The position numbers and the translations under genes were made by a program. DNA of 64,000 nt, from contig CM055111.1 of assembly GCA_029204225.1 (NCBI GenBank), positions 28,108,340 through 28,172,339 of the forward strand, given 5' to 3'. Shown here piece by piece: positions 1 to 13,342 of the stretch. Origin of the DNA: Diphasiastrum complanatum (Eukaryota; Streptophyta; Lycopodiopsida; Lycopodiales; Lycopodiaceae). Each line of letters starts with the position of its first letter. Within the stretch, counting starts at the first letter, position 1. Below the pieces are notes generated by a model. That model was given only the letters and a program-made list of their open reading frames with translations. It was not told the DNA's origin and did no database searches.

Positions 1-446
1 TCGGGTGTTGCAGTAAAGTCCTACCTATCAAAGGACACTCGGACTAGTTCACTCTTGAACTGCACTCACATATATTGAAACATGCAAGTCTTGATGCTCA
101 ACAATGGATCAACCTATTACTCGGTTGAGCACCTAATAGATTCCTATTTCTAATTGCTATAAAATCGAGTTGAACAAATCCTTGCAAACTGAAAACTAAT
201 CTAAACATGCATCAAACTACAAACAAGAAACAAGAAAACTAAATAGGCAACATTATCAATGTTCAAGAATCAAGAAACACTCATCATTCCAACAACATCA
301 AGAACTAGAATGTAGATGGATTTGCAAGATCTAAACCACAATCCTAGCCTATATAGTTTACTTGAATGCTCGAGTTCTACTTTAATCCACAAACAAGAAA
401 TCTAATCCACCACTAATCCACAATGCATAAGGAAAGAAAGCAAGAA
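1..446. other. No gene seen; AT-rich flank
   Basis: I see no convincing coding sequence, RNA gene or repeat boundary here. It is AT-rich and ends where the terminal inverted repeat of the foldback element begins. Confidence 0.5.
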
Positions 447-1938
447 GGCTAAAAGCATGGTTTGGTGGTACATTAGGGGAAGTTTGGATTCAAAATGGGC
501 CCTTTGTAAAGATGCTTTTGTTGACTTCACATGCTTTAAGCCTCCAAATGGACTAATAATCTTATAACATGTGTACAACACTGTAATAGTGCTCACCGGA
601 CGAAAAAAGTATTCAAGTTTTCAGGTTACTTTTTATTATTTCAAAAACTCTTGTCGGGCAGAAATAAATATTTCATTGGACAATATGTGTTGCCCGTATG
701 TTAAATATCTGCCGAATAGTTTAACTAGCGTTAGTTTTTCTAAACTATAGTTCTCCTGCATATTTCCCCCTTTGAAAAGCGCTCCGAGGGGACCCACGCC
801 CTTAAAAATATGTGCAACTGGCGCTTGGAATCGGCGAGCTTCACTTTTCCTTTGCATTTCTAGGTGATGGTACGAGAGATTTCCAAACAGTCTAACTTCT
901 TAACCATAGCTCCAATTGAGACTGTCTTGGTGCCATTAGAAAGAGCTCTTGACGAGAGCTTCGCAACGACACCCTACATGACCTAGTTCCGAGTTACGGT
1001 TAAAAAGTTATAAGCAGTCAAATTTCGCGAAAAATCTCTCATCTAAACAAATATATATTTCAAAAAAATAATCCTAATATCGGTTTAGCGCGTGCCCTTA
1101 TATATTTTTTTAGATGAGAGATTTTCTGCGAACTTTGACTACCTATAAGTTTTTAACCGTAACTCGGAACTAGGTCATGTAGGGTGCCATTGCGAAGCTC
1201 TCGTCGAGAGCTCTTTCTAATGGCACCAAGACAGTCTCAATTGGAGCTATAGTTAAGAAGTTAGACTGTTTTAAAAAGGAACCTAATATCGATTCAATGC
1301 GTGGATGGCCTGTTTAACCAGTCAGATAACACATCTACGCGTTGAACCGATATTAGGGTTTGGAAAGCTTTTGCACCATCACCTGGAAATACAAAGGAGA
1401 AGTGAATGAGCACACACTAGCACAATTACGCTTGCCGGTTCCAAATGCCAGTTGCACATTTTTCCAAGGATGTGGGACCCCTCAGAGCACTTTTCAAAGG
1501 GGAAAATGTGCAATATTATCACATTTGCTTATGGAAATTAAGGCTACATGTTAACCATATAAGTTGGGCGGCGGGCAGTTTCGGAATCATAAAAACGAGC
1601 ATAGATGTTGCCGGAAGTTTTCTCTCTCTTGTTAATCTTTCTCTATAGTCAAACTTCTTAAAGGGCCCATTTTGAGCCCATATTTTTCCTAATGCAAAAA
1701 AAGAACCCATTTTTCATAATACCTTTTGGTAGTACATTTCACTTTTTGGGAATTTGAGCTTGATAGATGCTACCCACGAGTTAATGCAATAGAGGGCCTA
1801 GTAATGATGGACCTACCCTCTTGGACTGTTGGGGGGTAAGTGGTGGGCCTACTCTCTCTCTTCCAATAAAAAACATAAATGCATTTCTACCCGTGTCCTT
1901 GACAGTCCATGGTGTACCACCAAACCATGCTTTTAGCC
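447..1938. mobile_element. Foldback (long-inverted-repeat) element
   Basis: The outer 25 bp (447-471) are the reverse complement of 1914-1938. Inside, 885-1057 pairs with 1099-1271 as two near-perfect 173-bp arms around a 41-bp loop, and the flanks (about 770-860 against 1370-1510) are also complementary. The right arm is longer because it carries an insertion of about 85 bp (near 1273-1360) with its own inverted ends (1282-1309 against 1330-1357), which looks like a nested MITE. There is no transposase ORF. I could not identify a clean target-site duplication, so the superfamily is unassigned (foldback or Mutator-like MITE). Short ORFs inside are by-products of the inverted repeat. Confidence 0.75.
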
Positions 1939-2822
1939 AAAAACTAAACTAAATCCACATCCACAGAAAGAATGGAAGGGCGTGATCATAACAGCATCAC
2001 TCAAGAAAACCATCATGATCAAGGAGCTAGTTGATTGCCAAAACTCATGGAGGCTCTTCTCATTAATAGCACAGAGTTGAGAAAATACACGAAAAGCTCC
2101 CTCATAGAAGAGGGGACCTCTTAAATAAGCAAGAGAGGTGCTTAATAACCCGAAACACAAGCTCTGATACCATGTGAAAGATTTCAGATCCTTAAGATCC
2201 AATCTACTTGAATGATCTTTGGTTAGAAAGAGAAATACACTACCAATCTCACCAATGTAGAAAAATCAGCATCTACACACAAATTGAGATGCAAACACCA
2301 ATAGAACTTGATCAAAATCGAATGAAATGATTATGTACTATTGATTTCCATACAAAACCAGCAAGCTACTGTATTTCACACGTGTGGATCAAAAATAGCA
2401 AATATAGATCATTCTACACATAGAATTGCAAGCAATCACCAAGATAGTGCACCAATGGATAGTAGAACCCAAGAGAACCATGTATAAGCATGAAATGAGA
2501 TAGAGAATAGAGAAGATCACTCTCTCCATGAGTTACATCCTTTTATAGCAGGTCCAAACCCTATTTGGCCACTTGGCCCTTCCCACCAAAATGCTAACCC
2601 TACTAATTTTGGGTCTAGATTCAATGTACCCAACTATTCAAATTGAATCTACTCAAACTCGCATTCTAACTTTCCCACACTTTCAAAAAGTGTTTTATTC
2701 AAAAGAAATTTAGACTAATGAACTTTGAAAAGTCAACCTTTAAGTCTAAAACAAGTTTTGGCCTCAATATGCCAAATATGAAAATATTGCAAAATGTGAT
2801 GAAACTAGTTGAATTTTTCACA
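1939..2822 (-). mobile_element. Copia-type 5' LTR, PBS and leader (truncated)
   Basis: Read on the minus strand, 2822 to 2173 is a 650-bp LTR starting TGTGAAA and ending TTTCACA. Directly after it, 2172-2161 reads TGGTATCAGAGC, the initiator-Met-tRNA primer-binding site typical of plant Ty1/copia. About 220 bp of leader follow to 1939, where the element meets the foldback element and no gag remains. The LTR contains a CACACGTGTG palindrome at 2377-2386. A second partial copy lies at 60684-61039, and a roughly 95-bp scrap at 28296-28390. Confidence 0.8.
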
Positions 2823-3085
2823 TCACGTACAGTCGTATGAATTACTATGATATTAGAGTGATGGTGAGATAAGTATTTAATGTGTCTTTTTATATGATAT
2901 TGCATAGCTCTATAGGTGTGATTGGAAAACCAAACTAGGAAACCAAGCCACAACTCTTGAGTGGCTGGCACAAGCGATGACACAAATTATCTTAATGGGC
3001 TTTCAACATGAACCAAAATATGAAATTATTTTTTGCCTCAAACTTGAGGACTTTAAGAAACTATTTTAATGTAGCAAAAGTCCAA

Positions 3086-5019
<1,934 letters not shown>

Positions 5020-6023
5020 TGTCTCCTTATCTAATTTATTAGTTTCTCATTAAAGCCTATATCGATAATAAGATAAAGAAAGGATATCCATTGCAAATGC
5101 ATTCAACCACTCATATATTAATGAAAGAAATGTAAAATAAAATATAGATGTGTTGGTGATCACTTGGAAAAAGGATTATGCTTAAGTGTAGAAACCACAA
5201 ATAGGAAATTAGTGTTGTCATTCTAGAGTGATCTTTCTTATATGACTCTCTTTTTTCCAAAATGGTTTTTTTGCACTAGCATCATCATGTACAATATGTA
5301 TATCACAAGTAGGCCAAACCAAGAAGCAAAAAGGATCCAACCTTTTCACAATGCAATAGTTGATGAAACCATTACAAAAGTAGATATCACTTTTATCTAA
5401 CTTGCACCAACTATGGAGGACAACATATGATCTTTTCAATGAGCAACTATTTACTATACTATAGTAGTAGAATTCTTACATCGCCAAGTAACGTTATTTG
5501 AGATTTTGAGTAAGCTAATAACTAGAGATCATGTGCAAGAGAACTATTGCAATTAAGTTGTTGTGAGAAGAAACCTAGCATAAGTTATAGTATAAAAGCG
5601 GCAATGATTTCAAAAAGACTAGAGAGTTTGTTGTATACAATAATCATATTTCATCTAGTTCATGACATGAGCAAATAGTATTTTCACCCGAGGCATATAT
5701 GCAGCTTTTATAGAATCTTGAATGATCCCAAGATCCTTTATGCATATTGTTCGACATAGGCCACATGGCACAACAATCGTAACAAGCATTCATGAATCAA
5801 GTGGCAACACCAGTAAGAAAATTTCAACTTTAAAACCATAACAAAAACAAATTTGTAGCACTTCTAGATACATTGCATTCCATTCACTGACTAGAAATCA
5901 ATTATTATAAGTTGTGCTCATCACAAATGGTTTGTCTACTATTATTGTAATGTTTAACCTCATCTAAATATCAGATCCTAAAGTTTGCCTTGTGCACAAC
6001 CTTGATGTGGTCTTGAATATGCC
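5020..6023. other. Downstream flank of the SDR gene
   Basis: AT-rich DNA beyond the SDR stop codon. It should contain the 3' UTR (on the minus strand), but I cannot place a poly(A) site confidently. No other gene seen. Confidence 0.4.
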
Positions 6024-9000
6024 CTAAAATGAAACCTCAGTTCGTTCAGCAAGGAACTTGCCAGATGGTAATTCAGAAGGTGGTAAGAGAGCAAGCCATA
6101 CTACAGTATCTGCACCTTCTTCCACAGTGTTGTTACCCATGCCAAGAGTCATATCAGTTTGTGTGTAGCCTGGACACACGACATTTACATATACCTTTTC
6201 ACCATATGCTCTACTCAAAAATTCATGAGCAAGGACACGTGTGTATGCATTGAGAGCAATCTTTGATACACAATAGTCCGAATATGCTTCAGGACCCCTC
6301 CCTTCAAGATCAATTGTAGGCCATCCTTTGCTTGTTATTTGACCATTGCTCACATCAGCTAAGAAGTTCTTTAGGAATGAGTCAATTACACTTTCTGAGA
6401 GCATTTCGTTAGAGATCATTGCCTTCAGCTCCTCACTCCTAAAATCCTGTTGCTCCAAAGAAGAACTTTGGTCATTGACATTGATAAATAGCATAGAATA
6501 ACATACTTAAATATAATTCCAAACTAGACAAAGCCTTTCACTATCAAAGCTTACATTCATGTCACCCACCAAGCTGAGGGTAAAAACTTCATCTCAAGAT
6601 AGATGCTCTAGATACGTTGTCCACAAAAACAAAACAATAAAAATCTTAAATAATGAAAACCACTTGTGTTTATTTTTTATTAATTGCAATTGCCTAGACT
6701 AGAACTTTTTTTTTTATCAAACATGATTCTATAGATCCTAGACCTTTTGATTGTGCTAATTGCATTTTCAGATGGAGGAAGATAACAAGAGTTTATAATA
6801 TTAATGACAAATAGCTTTGAGAGCTCAATAAACTGGAATATTGTTGAACCAGGCACATGCAATTTGATTGGACTCACCTTAAGTAGCCCAAGACGAGAGC
6901 TAACATTGATGATTCGACCACCAAATTTTGATGGTTTGATTACTAGAAGAAGAGATTCTATAACTTTCTTCACACCGTAGTAATTTGTCTCAATTACATC
7001 CACCGCCCCTTGCTTCTTGTCATCATGGAAGTATGAAACTATTCCAGCATTATTGATCTACAAGTCAAAATTGTCAGGTATGATTCTTCATATTCATAAA
7101 TCCTATTTTGCAATTACAGAAAAGCACAAATTGTTGCATTTCACCTTGATAAAAATCTTGAACAAAAGACAACTATGGTAAATGAACAATGCAAAAAGGA
7201 AACATACAAGAGATGCTTCAAGCATGGTAGTGATCAAAATTTCACAAATAAGCACGACTAGTGTATGTGACCAACTTAAGGCACGACAAATCAAATCAAA
7301 TCAAATAGTTGTCATGGAGACATTTGCTTAAAGCCAATTGATAAGCCAACTTGCTCATTTCCATTTCCAAGTTGGATTCGTTATTACTACCAATGTGCTA
7401 GATTAAACATTATAGCCACACTTCTTGTGAAGCATCATATGCATTGACTAGTTGGACGAGAAGAATTATTGAAACAATGTTATTTTTCTACTTCAAAATA
7501 TACATAGTTCCACGATTTGCTTGTTTTTGCCAGGAATCTTCTTTTATCATTATCCTGGCTACAAAAAATGTTGCCCTAGTTGCAGAAAAATTTACAGCCG
7601 AGTCACAAAGTACACCAGTGTGCTATTAGAATTTGGATGCAAATTGTTTTTTTGCAACCACGGCAAAATTGCCCTCAAATATTTATTATCTTACTCTAGC
7701 TACAAAAAAAGTTGCGATTGAAAAGCAATTTGTAGTATTTTCTTGGTTGCAAAAATAATTTACAGTTGAACACGCTAGTAGCCAAATCCCATAGCATGAC
7801 GACATGCTATAGGACTTGGGCTACTTGCAACCAGGACAACATTTCAAATTTTGGAGTAATGTTACCTTCATTCAAAAAACTCTTGTCACTAAATGTTGTA
7901 GCACACCGCTATGAGATTAGGGCTATGTTGTGCACCAACGTGATATGGGATTTGATTGCAAATTTTTTTTGCTTTCAAGACATGGCAAATTTTGCAATCA
8001 TGGCTAAAAAAAGAATCTATGACCAAATCCAATGGCTGGCAATGTGCTATGAGATTTAGTTGCTATAGAATTTTCTATACCTTGCATCTTTGAAGCATAA
8101 ACAAGACTTCGAGGCCTTTGCCAAGCCAGTAACCACTAGAAATAGCAGTTGTAACCACTAGAAATAGCAGTTAGCACCTTATAAGACAGTAAAGGATAGT
8201 TGCTGCATTTATGCCCATCTTTCAAAGTGCATAAAAAGAAGAACAGCGACCCACCATTTTCAAGGGTAATTATGTTTTGGAGATGTAAATTTTGCTTTAG
8301 AATGGTCCTCTAAAAAAAAGCTCAGGTTTGAAAACGAATGCAGATTCTCCTGTATATTGGTCACGTGAAAAAGCAGCCACTATGGAATGAGCTGGGGGAG
8401 ATGACATTCTGCCCAATAAAGAATTATAATCTCAGCCCCTCCTAGACTAGCCTATGACTCTTTGCTGGGCAAAATGTCATCTCTCCCAACTCATTCCATA
8501 ACAAGTGATTTCCAATTTCTCATCAAAACTTTCTTTGCTAGTCGAGTTATGTAATTATTGACTGATCGTACTAAAATACTAGGAAGCTGAATATTATGAA
8601 CATGACATGTGACGAAAAGTACCAGTATATCTAGACCACCGTATTTCTGTTTGATCCAAGCAGCCAATTCTTGTGCAGACCTTGAGTCTGTCACGTCCAG
8701 CCGATGAAACGCAACATTGTGCAACCCCTTGGCTTTCAGCTGCTCTACCGCTAGATGCCCTTGCTCTATATTTCTCGACGTTAAGACTGTAGTAACTCCC
8801 TTCTCTGCAAGCTGGCGTACGATTTCAAGGCCGATTCCTCTGTTGCCGCCAGTGACAACAGCGATGGTTTCATTTGACCACCATCTGCATCGTAAACATT
8901 CTCAATTGTTTTGAAAAGATAAGTTGAGATGAGCGTAATTTACTGCTTCATGTTGTTTATTTCAGCGCTTAGCAGTCTGAATTCGTTTAAAGCTTCTCAT

Positions 9001-9314
9001 CTTTCAAAGAAACTATTGACACTCTTTTAAACTAGCGATGCATAAAGGTTTATTAAAGAGCTTACAAGGTTCGTTAAAGACAACAGAAATACCAAAGGAG
9101 GAGATCAAGCGAAAGACCAGAACCTACAAGGTTCATTAAAGAGCTTACAAGGTTCGTGAAAGACAACAGAAATACGAGGAGGAGATGAATCGAAAGGCAC
9201 ACAAACGAACGTTAGTAGACAACACTAAGATTCCAGCTGAGCTAACAATGAGAATTGTTTCATAGCCGGAGCTAATTTGATGATAGACAAAACTTACTGA
9301 TCGCTGTTCGCCAT
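6024..9314 (-). CDS. Short-chain dehydrogenase/reductase, 4 exons
   Basis: Predicted NADP(H)-dependent carbonyl reductase of the plant (+)-neomenthol dehydrogenase/salutaridine reductase-like SDR group; the substrate is unknown. Exons: 9314-9298, 8884-8623, 7057-6878 and 6446-6024, giving 93+60+140 = 293 codons plus stop. Every intron has GT donors (GTAAGT, GTACTT, GTGAGT) and AG acceptors, and all junctions keep frame. Visible motifs: WWS at residues 7-9, cofactor motif TGGNRGIG at 17-24, NNAG at 95-98, NVSS with the catalytic Ser at 146/147, and the YxxxK catalytic pair at Y211/K215, preceded by the extra ~40-residue segment typical of this group. Length fits the family (about 290-315 aa), and I see no stop or missing catalytic residue. 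The very short first exon (17 nt) rests on splice logic and the family N-terminus. Alternative acceptors for exon 4 exist; 6446 is the one that keeps phase. Confidence 0.85.
7500..8090. repeat. Repeat-derived DNA inside SDR intron 2
   Basis: The large second intron (7058-8622) holds a stretch with a loosely repeated theme around GTGCTAT...GGATTTGG...TTGCAA (near 7617, 7805, 7905 and 8039), partly in inverted orientation. It looks like a decayed transposon, but I cannot name the family. It has no credible coding capacity. Confidence 0.35.
8381..8500. mobile_element. Small foldback/MITE in SDR intron 2
   Basis: The 35-bp left arm 8381-8415 is the reverse complement of 8466-8500 with three mismatches, around a 50-bp loop. 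This is a compact hairpin of MITE size within the intron, 123 bp from exon 2. No target duplication was confirmed. Confidence 0.65.
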
Positions 9315-9480
9315 GGTTACGGTCGCCCGCTCGAGCCAGAAAAAGAGGTAAGGAGAAATTCAATAGCGCATTCTCAAGTCCTCCGCTAACTGGCTTGCTA
9401 TCATTCAATTAGCGCCTCTGATCTATCTCTCTCTCTCTCTCTCTCTCCCCCTCTCCAGCAACTTGTGCAATAATTCACGA
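9315..9480 (-). promoter_or_regulatory. SDR 5' flank with CT/GA-rich tract
   Basis: This is the region upstream of the SDR start codon. It contains a CT repeat at 9427-9447 (GA on the gene strand), a feature often found in plant 5' UTRs and core promoters (GAGA-type). No TATA box or transcription start can be fixed from the sequence alone. Confidence 0.35.
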
Positions 9481-9600
9481 AGAAAAAAAAAGTTTATATA
9501 CATCAACATCCATCACATTGACATCTTGATTCCGAATGGCTAAAGAGTACAGGAATTTTGAGAGGTGTGTTTGCACAATACTCACAAACAAGTATTTTAA

Positions 9601-9890
9601 GGGGGGGGGGGGGGGGGGGCGGTCATGCTCCGAGGCCCTTCCGCCCCGGAAGACCCGAGGAGCACGGTCTTCCGCGGGCGGAAGGGCCGAGGAGCCGGCC
9701 CTTCCCTTCCGTGAATTCCGTTTTCACTTTTTTTTTTTTTGACGTAAAATTTCTTTTACACGCACCGGGCGGAAGGTGCATGTAAAAAATGTAGATTTTT
9801 TTACGTGCACCTTCCGGTGTCCGGAAGGTGCTTGTAAAAAAAAATTTGTCAAAAAAGAATTTGCCTCACATATTACATTCTGTGAGGCAT
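9601..9890. repeat. Poly-G tract and GC-rich hairpin cluster
   Basis: A run of 19 G (9601-9619) is followed by GC-rich inverted repeats, e.g. GGCCCTTCCGCCC near 9634 against its complement near 9677. A hairpin at 9807-9831 has an 11-bp perfect stem (GCACCTTCCGG) and a 3-nt loop, with flanking T and A tracts extending the stem to about 9794-9845. Another 9-bp hairpin (TGCCTCACA) sits at 9862-9889. The composition differs sharply from the AT-rich surroundings. It may be the end of a DNA transposon; no transposase is seen. Confidence 0.6.
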
Positions 9891-10382
9891 CACCATTTTC
9901 TTTGTAAAAATTTAAAAACTGATTTTACGTCTCTTTGTATGGAGTGTCAATTTCTTTAATTTCATAACCACATCAATGTGGTAAGAAGTCTCACAAAAAA
10001 ATTGTGCCTCTAAACTTATATTAAAATTTTGTTTCTCGAGGTGAGAGTGCCTCCAAGAATACAAAGAAAAAGCGACCCCCTAGAATTGCGGCGAGAAGAA
10101 GCCAATTATGATGAGTTTCTCTCCTCATGCTTTTAACTAATGCACACCAATAAAATAGTTAAAAATAGTTAACTCTCCACCCATACCATATACTACATAG
10201 TTAAAAATTTTAGAAACTTGTGGGTGTTCTCCCAACCCATGCCTCAAAATTTTATTATTTCATTGCAATTGGATGTCATTGTGATCTATGTTGATGTATT
10301 GAAATGTAGCTTAACAAGGGAGAGCCAAAATATTTTTTAATAAGGGTGAACTATTTGTAGGTCCATTCAAAAACTTCATTCC

Positions 10383-10385
<3 letters not shown>

Positions 10386-10481
<96 letters not shown>

Positions 10482-10699
10482 CCCTTGTCCCCATGGGCCC
10501 TATCATTCTACTCAAGATTATATTTGTGCTATCCAATGCATCTACGCAACCATCATCTTCTTGTAGAGGCATGATATGGTGGGAGACTGGCCATGTGTCC
10601 ATGGGCCTTATCATCCTACTCAAGATAATCTTTTTGCTACCCAATGCACCTACACAAGACTATCATCTTCTTATGGACGCATGATGACATGATGGGAGA

Positions 10700-10790
<91 letters not shown>
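10386..10790. repeat. (GA)47, tandem duplication, (CT)44 block
   Basis: A GA array (10386-10479) and a CT array (10702-10790) flank about 220 bp made of two diverged tandem copies of a unit of roughly 105 bp (about 10490-10590 and 10592-10700; both contain CCATGGGCC and ATCATCTTCTT). The two arrays are complementary, so the block is a potential hairpin of about 90 bp of stem. Confidence 0.9.
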
Positions 10791-10793
<3 letters not shown>

Positions 10794-11043
10794 TGTTTGT
10801 GTCTGAACTTTGAAACATGGTTGTGAAGTTTGAATGGGCAATGTTAGAAATTTGTTTTAGGCTGCAAGCCTTGTATGAAGTGCCCTAAAAGGAATGTCAT
10901 AAAGAATATACCATAAAGCTTTATTGTCTTTTATTCAAGATTCTTATCAAGGTGACATGTAATAGTTTGTGCTTTTGAGATTATTATAAAACGAGATCTA
11001 CAAAAATGAAGAATAGATTATATTTGATAGTTTTTAGTTGCAG

Positions 11044-11223
11044 ATCAATAATGCTAGAATAACTTCATACTTTCATAATGACAAGAAGCAAGGGATGGTG
11101 GATGTAATTGAGACAAATTACTATGGTGTGAAGAAGGTTATAGAATCTCTTCTTCCAATAATAAGACCATCAAAGGTTGGTGGTCAAATCATCCATGCTA
11201 GCTCACGTTTTGGGCAACTTCAG
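11044..11223 (+). pseudogene. Orphan SDR exon 3 copy
   Basis: This 180-bp segment matches exon 3 of the SDR gene at 7057-6878 in exact length, reading frame and both splice borders (CAG before it, GTGAGT after it). It keeps the VDVIETNYYGVKKVIESLL block, but the NNAG motif reads NNAR and the NVSS region reads HASS, changes expected to impair an SDR. No matching exon 1, 2 or 4 is visible nearby. It is in opposite orientation to the intact gene. Most likely a remnant of an inverted duplication or a decayed paralogue. Confidence 0.85.
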
Positions 11224-11812
11224 GTGAGTCCAAGGCAATTGCATTTACTAGTCCAAAAGTAGCAGTTAAGCTTTCATAGCTATTTTCCATTCATCCTATA
11301 AAGTGTTTTTTGATTTCTAGCTTATACATTATAATGAGTTGTGACTATTGCTTATATGAAGCCCATCAAATGTGAGTAACACTCAATGCAACCATTACAT
11401 AGTAGTGGTCTTGTAGCTTGATGAATTAATTATTCTATGTTACTATTTTTTTTAATGAATTCATCGTATGTAAGGATTGATGACGAGTTGTCGCACACAT
11501 ATTTTCATGTTGAGAAATAGAAACTACTAGTGTGCACTATTTAAGATGAGTTTTTTTCTATTTATTCTAAATAACATATAAGATCCTACGTAAGGGAGAG
11601 AGATTGTTTTGCAGGATCGGACTGATCATTGGCTATCCACCAGACCTTATTGCTGGCTGTCTATTGCGCCTCTTCGTTGTTTGTTGTACCTATATGTTGA
11701 CCTAATCTCTAGCTAGATTGTTGTCTACTAGACCTGATCTGATCGTTGCCTACATACCTGTTTACTATCTGTTGATCGCTGCTTGCAGATTTGTTAGCCA
11801 ACTGATTGAAAG

Positions 11813-12007
11813 TTGAATGGCTATGTAGATGTTGATTGGGGTGGTAGTATAGATGATAAAAGATCTACCATTGGCTATGCTTTCAATTTATTTACTACTA
11901 TGCAAGCCAGAGATACACTTATTTTTTGTGATAGTCAAAGTGAAATCCAGTTAGCAAAAAATTCATTGTTTTATGCTAGAACAAAGCACATAGAAGTAAA
12001 AATCTAG
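11813..12007 (+). pseudogene. Copia RNase H fragment
   Basis: The translation contains GYVDVDWGGSIDDKRSTIGY and, after an apparent deletion, YARTKHIEVK. These are the start and end of the RNase H region of Ty1/copia pol (compare SKHIEVAHHFVRE at 15.3 kb). A short remnant with no LTR attached. Confidence 0.75.
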
Positions 12008-12146
12008 CCATGATAGCCTTGCAATAGTTCTCTTTTGTCATGCCCCTGCAATATCAGAAATAAATCAAATATCACAGTCATGTGACATCCTCTTACTTTT
12101 TGAGTTAAGTAACCCCATTGTCGCGTGTCTACGATATTGGTCAGAT

Positions 12147-13342
12147 ATGATGAGAACAAAGCAGACTGCCCATCTACATTCTACTACCTCTACTACTGTT
12201 GGACCCATTCATCTTACTACTACTCAACCTCATGCTAGGGAGCAGAAAGAAAGTGTAGACCTTGGCTCAAAGATATCAGGAGATTACATAAGTCTACCAA
12301 TCTGCTGATACCTAAAGGTCCCCTCAATATGACAGTGAGAGTGTGAAAAATCTAGCAACTTCACACGTGTGGAGAACCACAACAAAAGTGTGAATGATCT
12401 TTATCATGCTTTATGGTAGCACACGGATCACCTACAGAGTAATACTACAATCTACCAATAGATCTGAGGCTAGAGCACAATCTATAATGCTACAGATCAA
12501 AGCAACATTAATTCCTCACATATAGGAAAATTACACAAGCATAATAATGTATGAAGAAGACACTAATCTCAAGTTAGAGAGAGAATACAACTACAAGCAA
12601 AATAGCATGAGATGCAATTTTGACATTATGACCTTACCAAAGCTTGATTCATCATTAGAAATGAATGAGAACCATGTTTACATATATAGGAGAGCATAAA
12701 TTCGTGGTACTACTAGCATGCAATGCATTCCCTACACCTATTCAAGTGTAAATACCATATTGACACCTAACAACTTGCATGCAGAAATTGCACCTAGCTT
12801 CTACCTACTTTTTCCATGTCAATTTCTCAACTAGATATGTACAAAACTACATGCATGTGTCCATTACTATATTTGCATGCCTTGCATGTGACTTCCCTAG
12901 ATGAATTGGACATGTGTAGAACATGTATATTGTCTTGCATGTTGCATGCATGCACTCTGACTGAATTTGCATGTCATCAAATCTAGATCTATCTAACTCA
13001 AACTCGCCCTATTCTACAAGGATCTGTGCTCACTTCACACACCTTAAATATGTACAATCAATTTACATGGGTAGAAAAATCAACATACATAAGATAGATA
13101 TGTTTTACAATTCTTTACAGAGAGATTTGACAAGATCTTTGTCTAGGGATGTGAAATGGTGTGTGACAAGAATAGAAGCTTTGCATACAGCTTAAGAAGA
13201 TGATCATGTGATATTTTTTTAGGATACTATGCTTGCTAATATTCATGCAAAGAGGGTGACTATCATACCCAAAGATATGAAGCTTGTCTTCAGATTAAGA
13301 AACCAGTATGAGCAAGTGTTCAAGCTACCTCTGCATCCCTGA
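12147..13342 (+). pseudogene. Histone H3/CENH3-like pseudogene, split by a solo LTR
   Basis: ATG at 12147 opens with MMRTKQTAH, matching the H3 start MARTKQTAR. After a Ser/Thr/His-rich tail of about 35 residues, a +1 shifted frame reads RPWLKDIRRLHKSTNLLIP (near 12270-12315), the H3 alpha-N helix. The gene is then broken by the LTR at 12342-13119. Joining 12341 to 13125 (one GAGAG copy removed) restores frame as VRDLTRSLSRDVKW, and the histone fold continues to IHAKRVTIIPKDMKL and ends its homology near 13300. Stops at 13193-13195 and 13220-13222 replace conserved residues, so it is non-functional. The Trp in DVKW, LLIP and EDD resemble plant centromeric CENH3 more than canonical H3. The continuous helix-to-C-terminus reading without introns suggests a retrocopy. 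H3 family membership is solid; CENH3 assignment is likely but unproven. Confidence 0.75.
12342..13119 (+). mobile_element. Solo LTR, 778 bp, TSD GAGAG
   Basis: Starts TGTGAAAAATC and ends TTCTTTACA, flanked by 5-bp direct repeats GAGAG (12337-12341 and 13120-13124). There is no internal region, so this is a solo LTR left by LTR-LTR recombination. A CACACGTGTG palindrome lies at 12362-12371. Blocks are shared with the LTR at 14302-15094 (e.g. CATGCATGTGTCCA), so the two are related families. Confidence 0.85.

Noticed and set aside
7766-8059. 97-codon plus-strand ORF in SDR intron 2
   Set aside because: It overlaps a repetitive, inverted-repeat-like stretch and has no recognisable domain; antisense to the gene.
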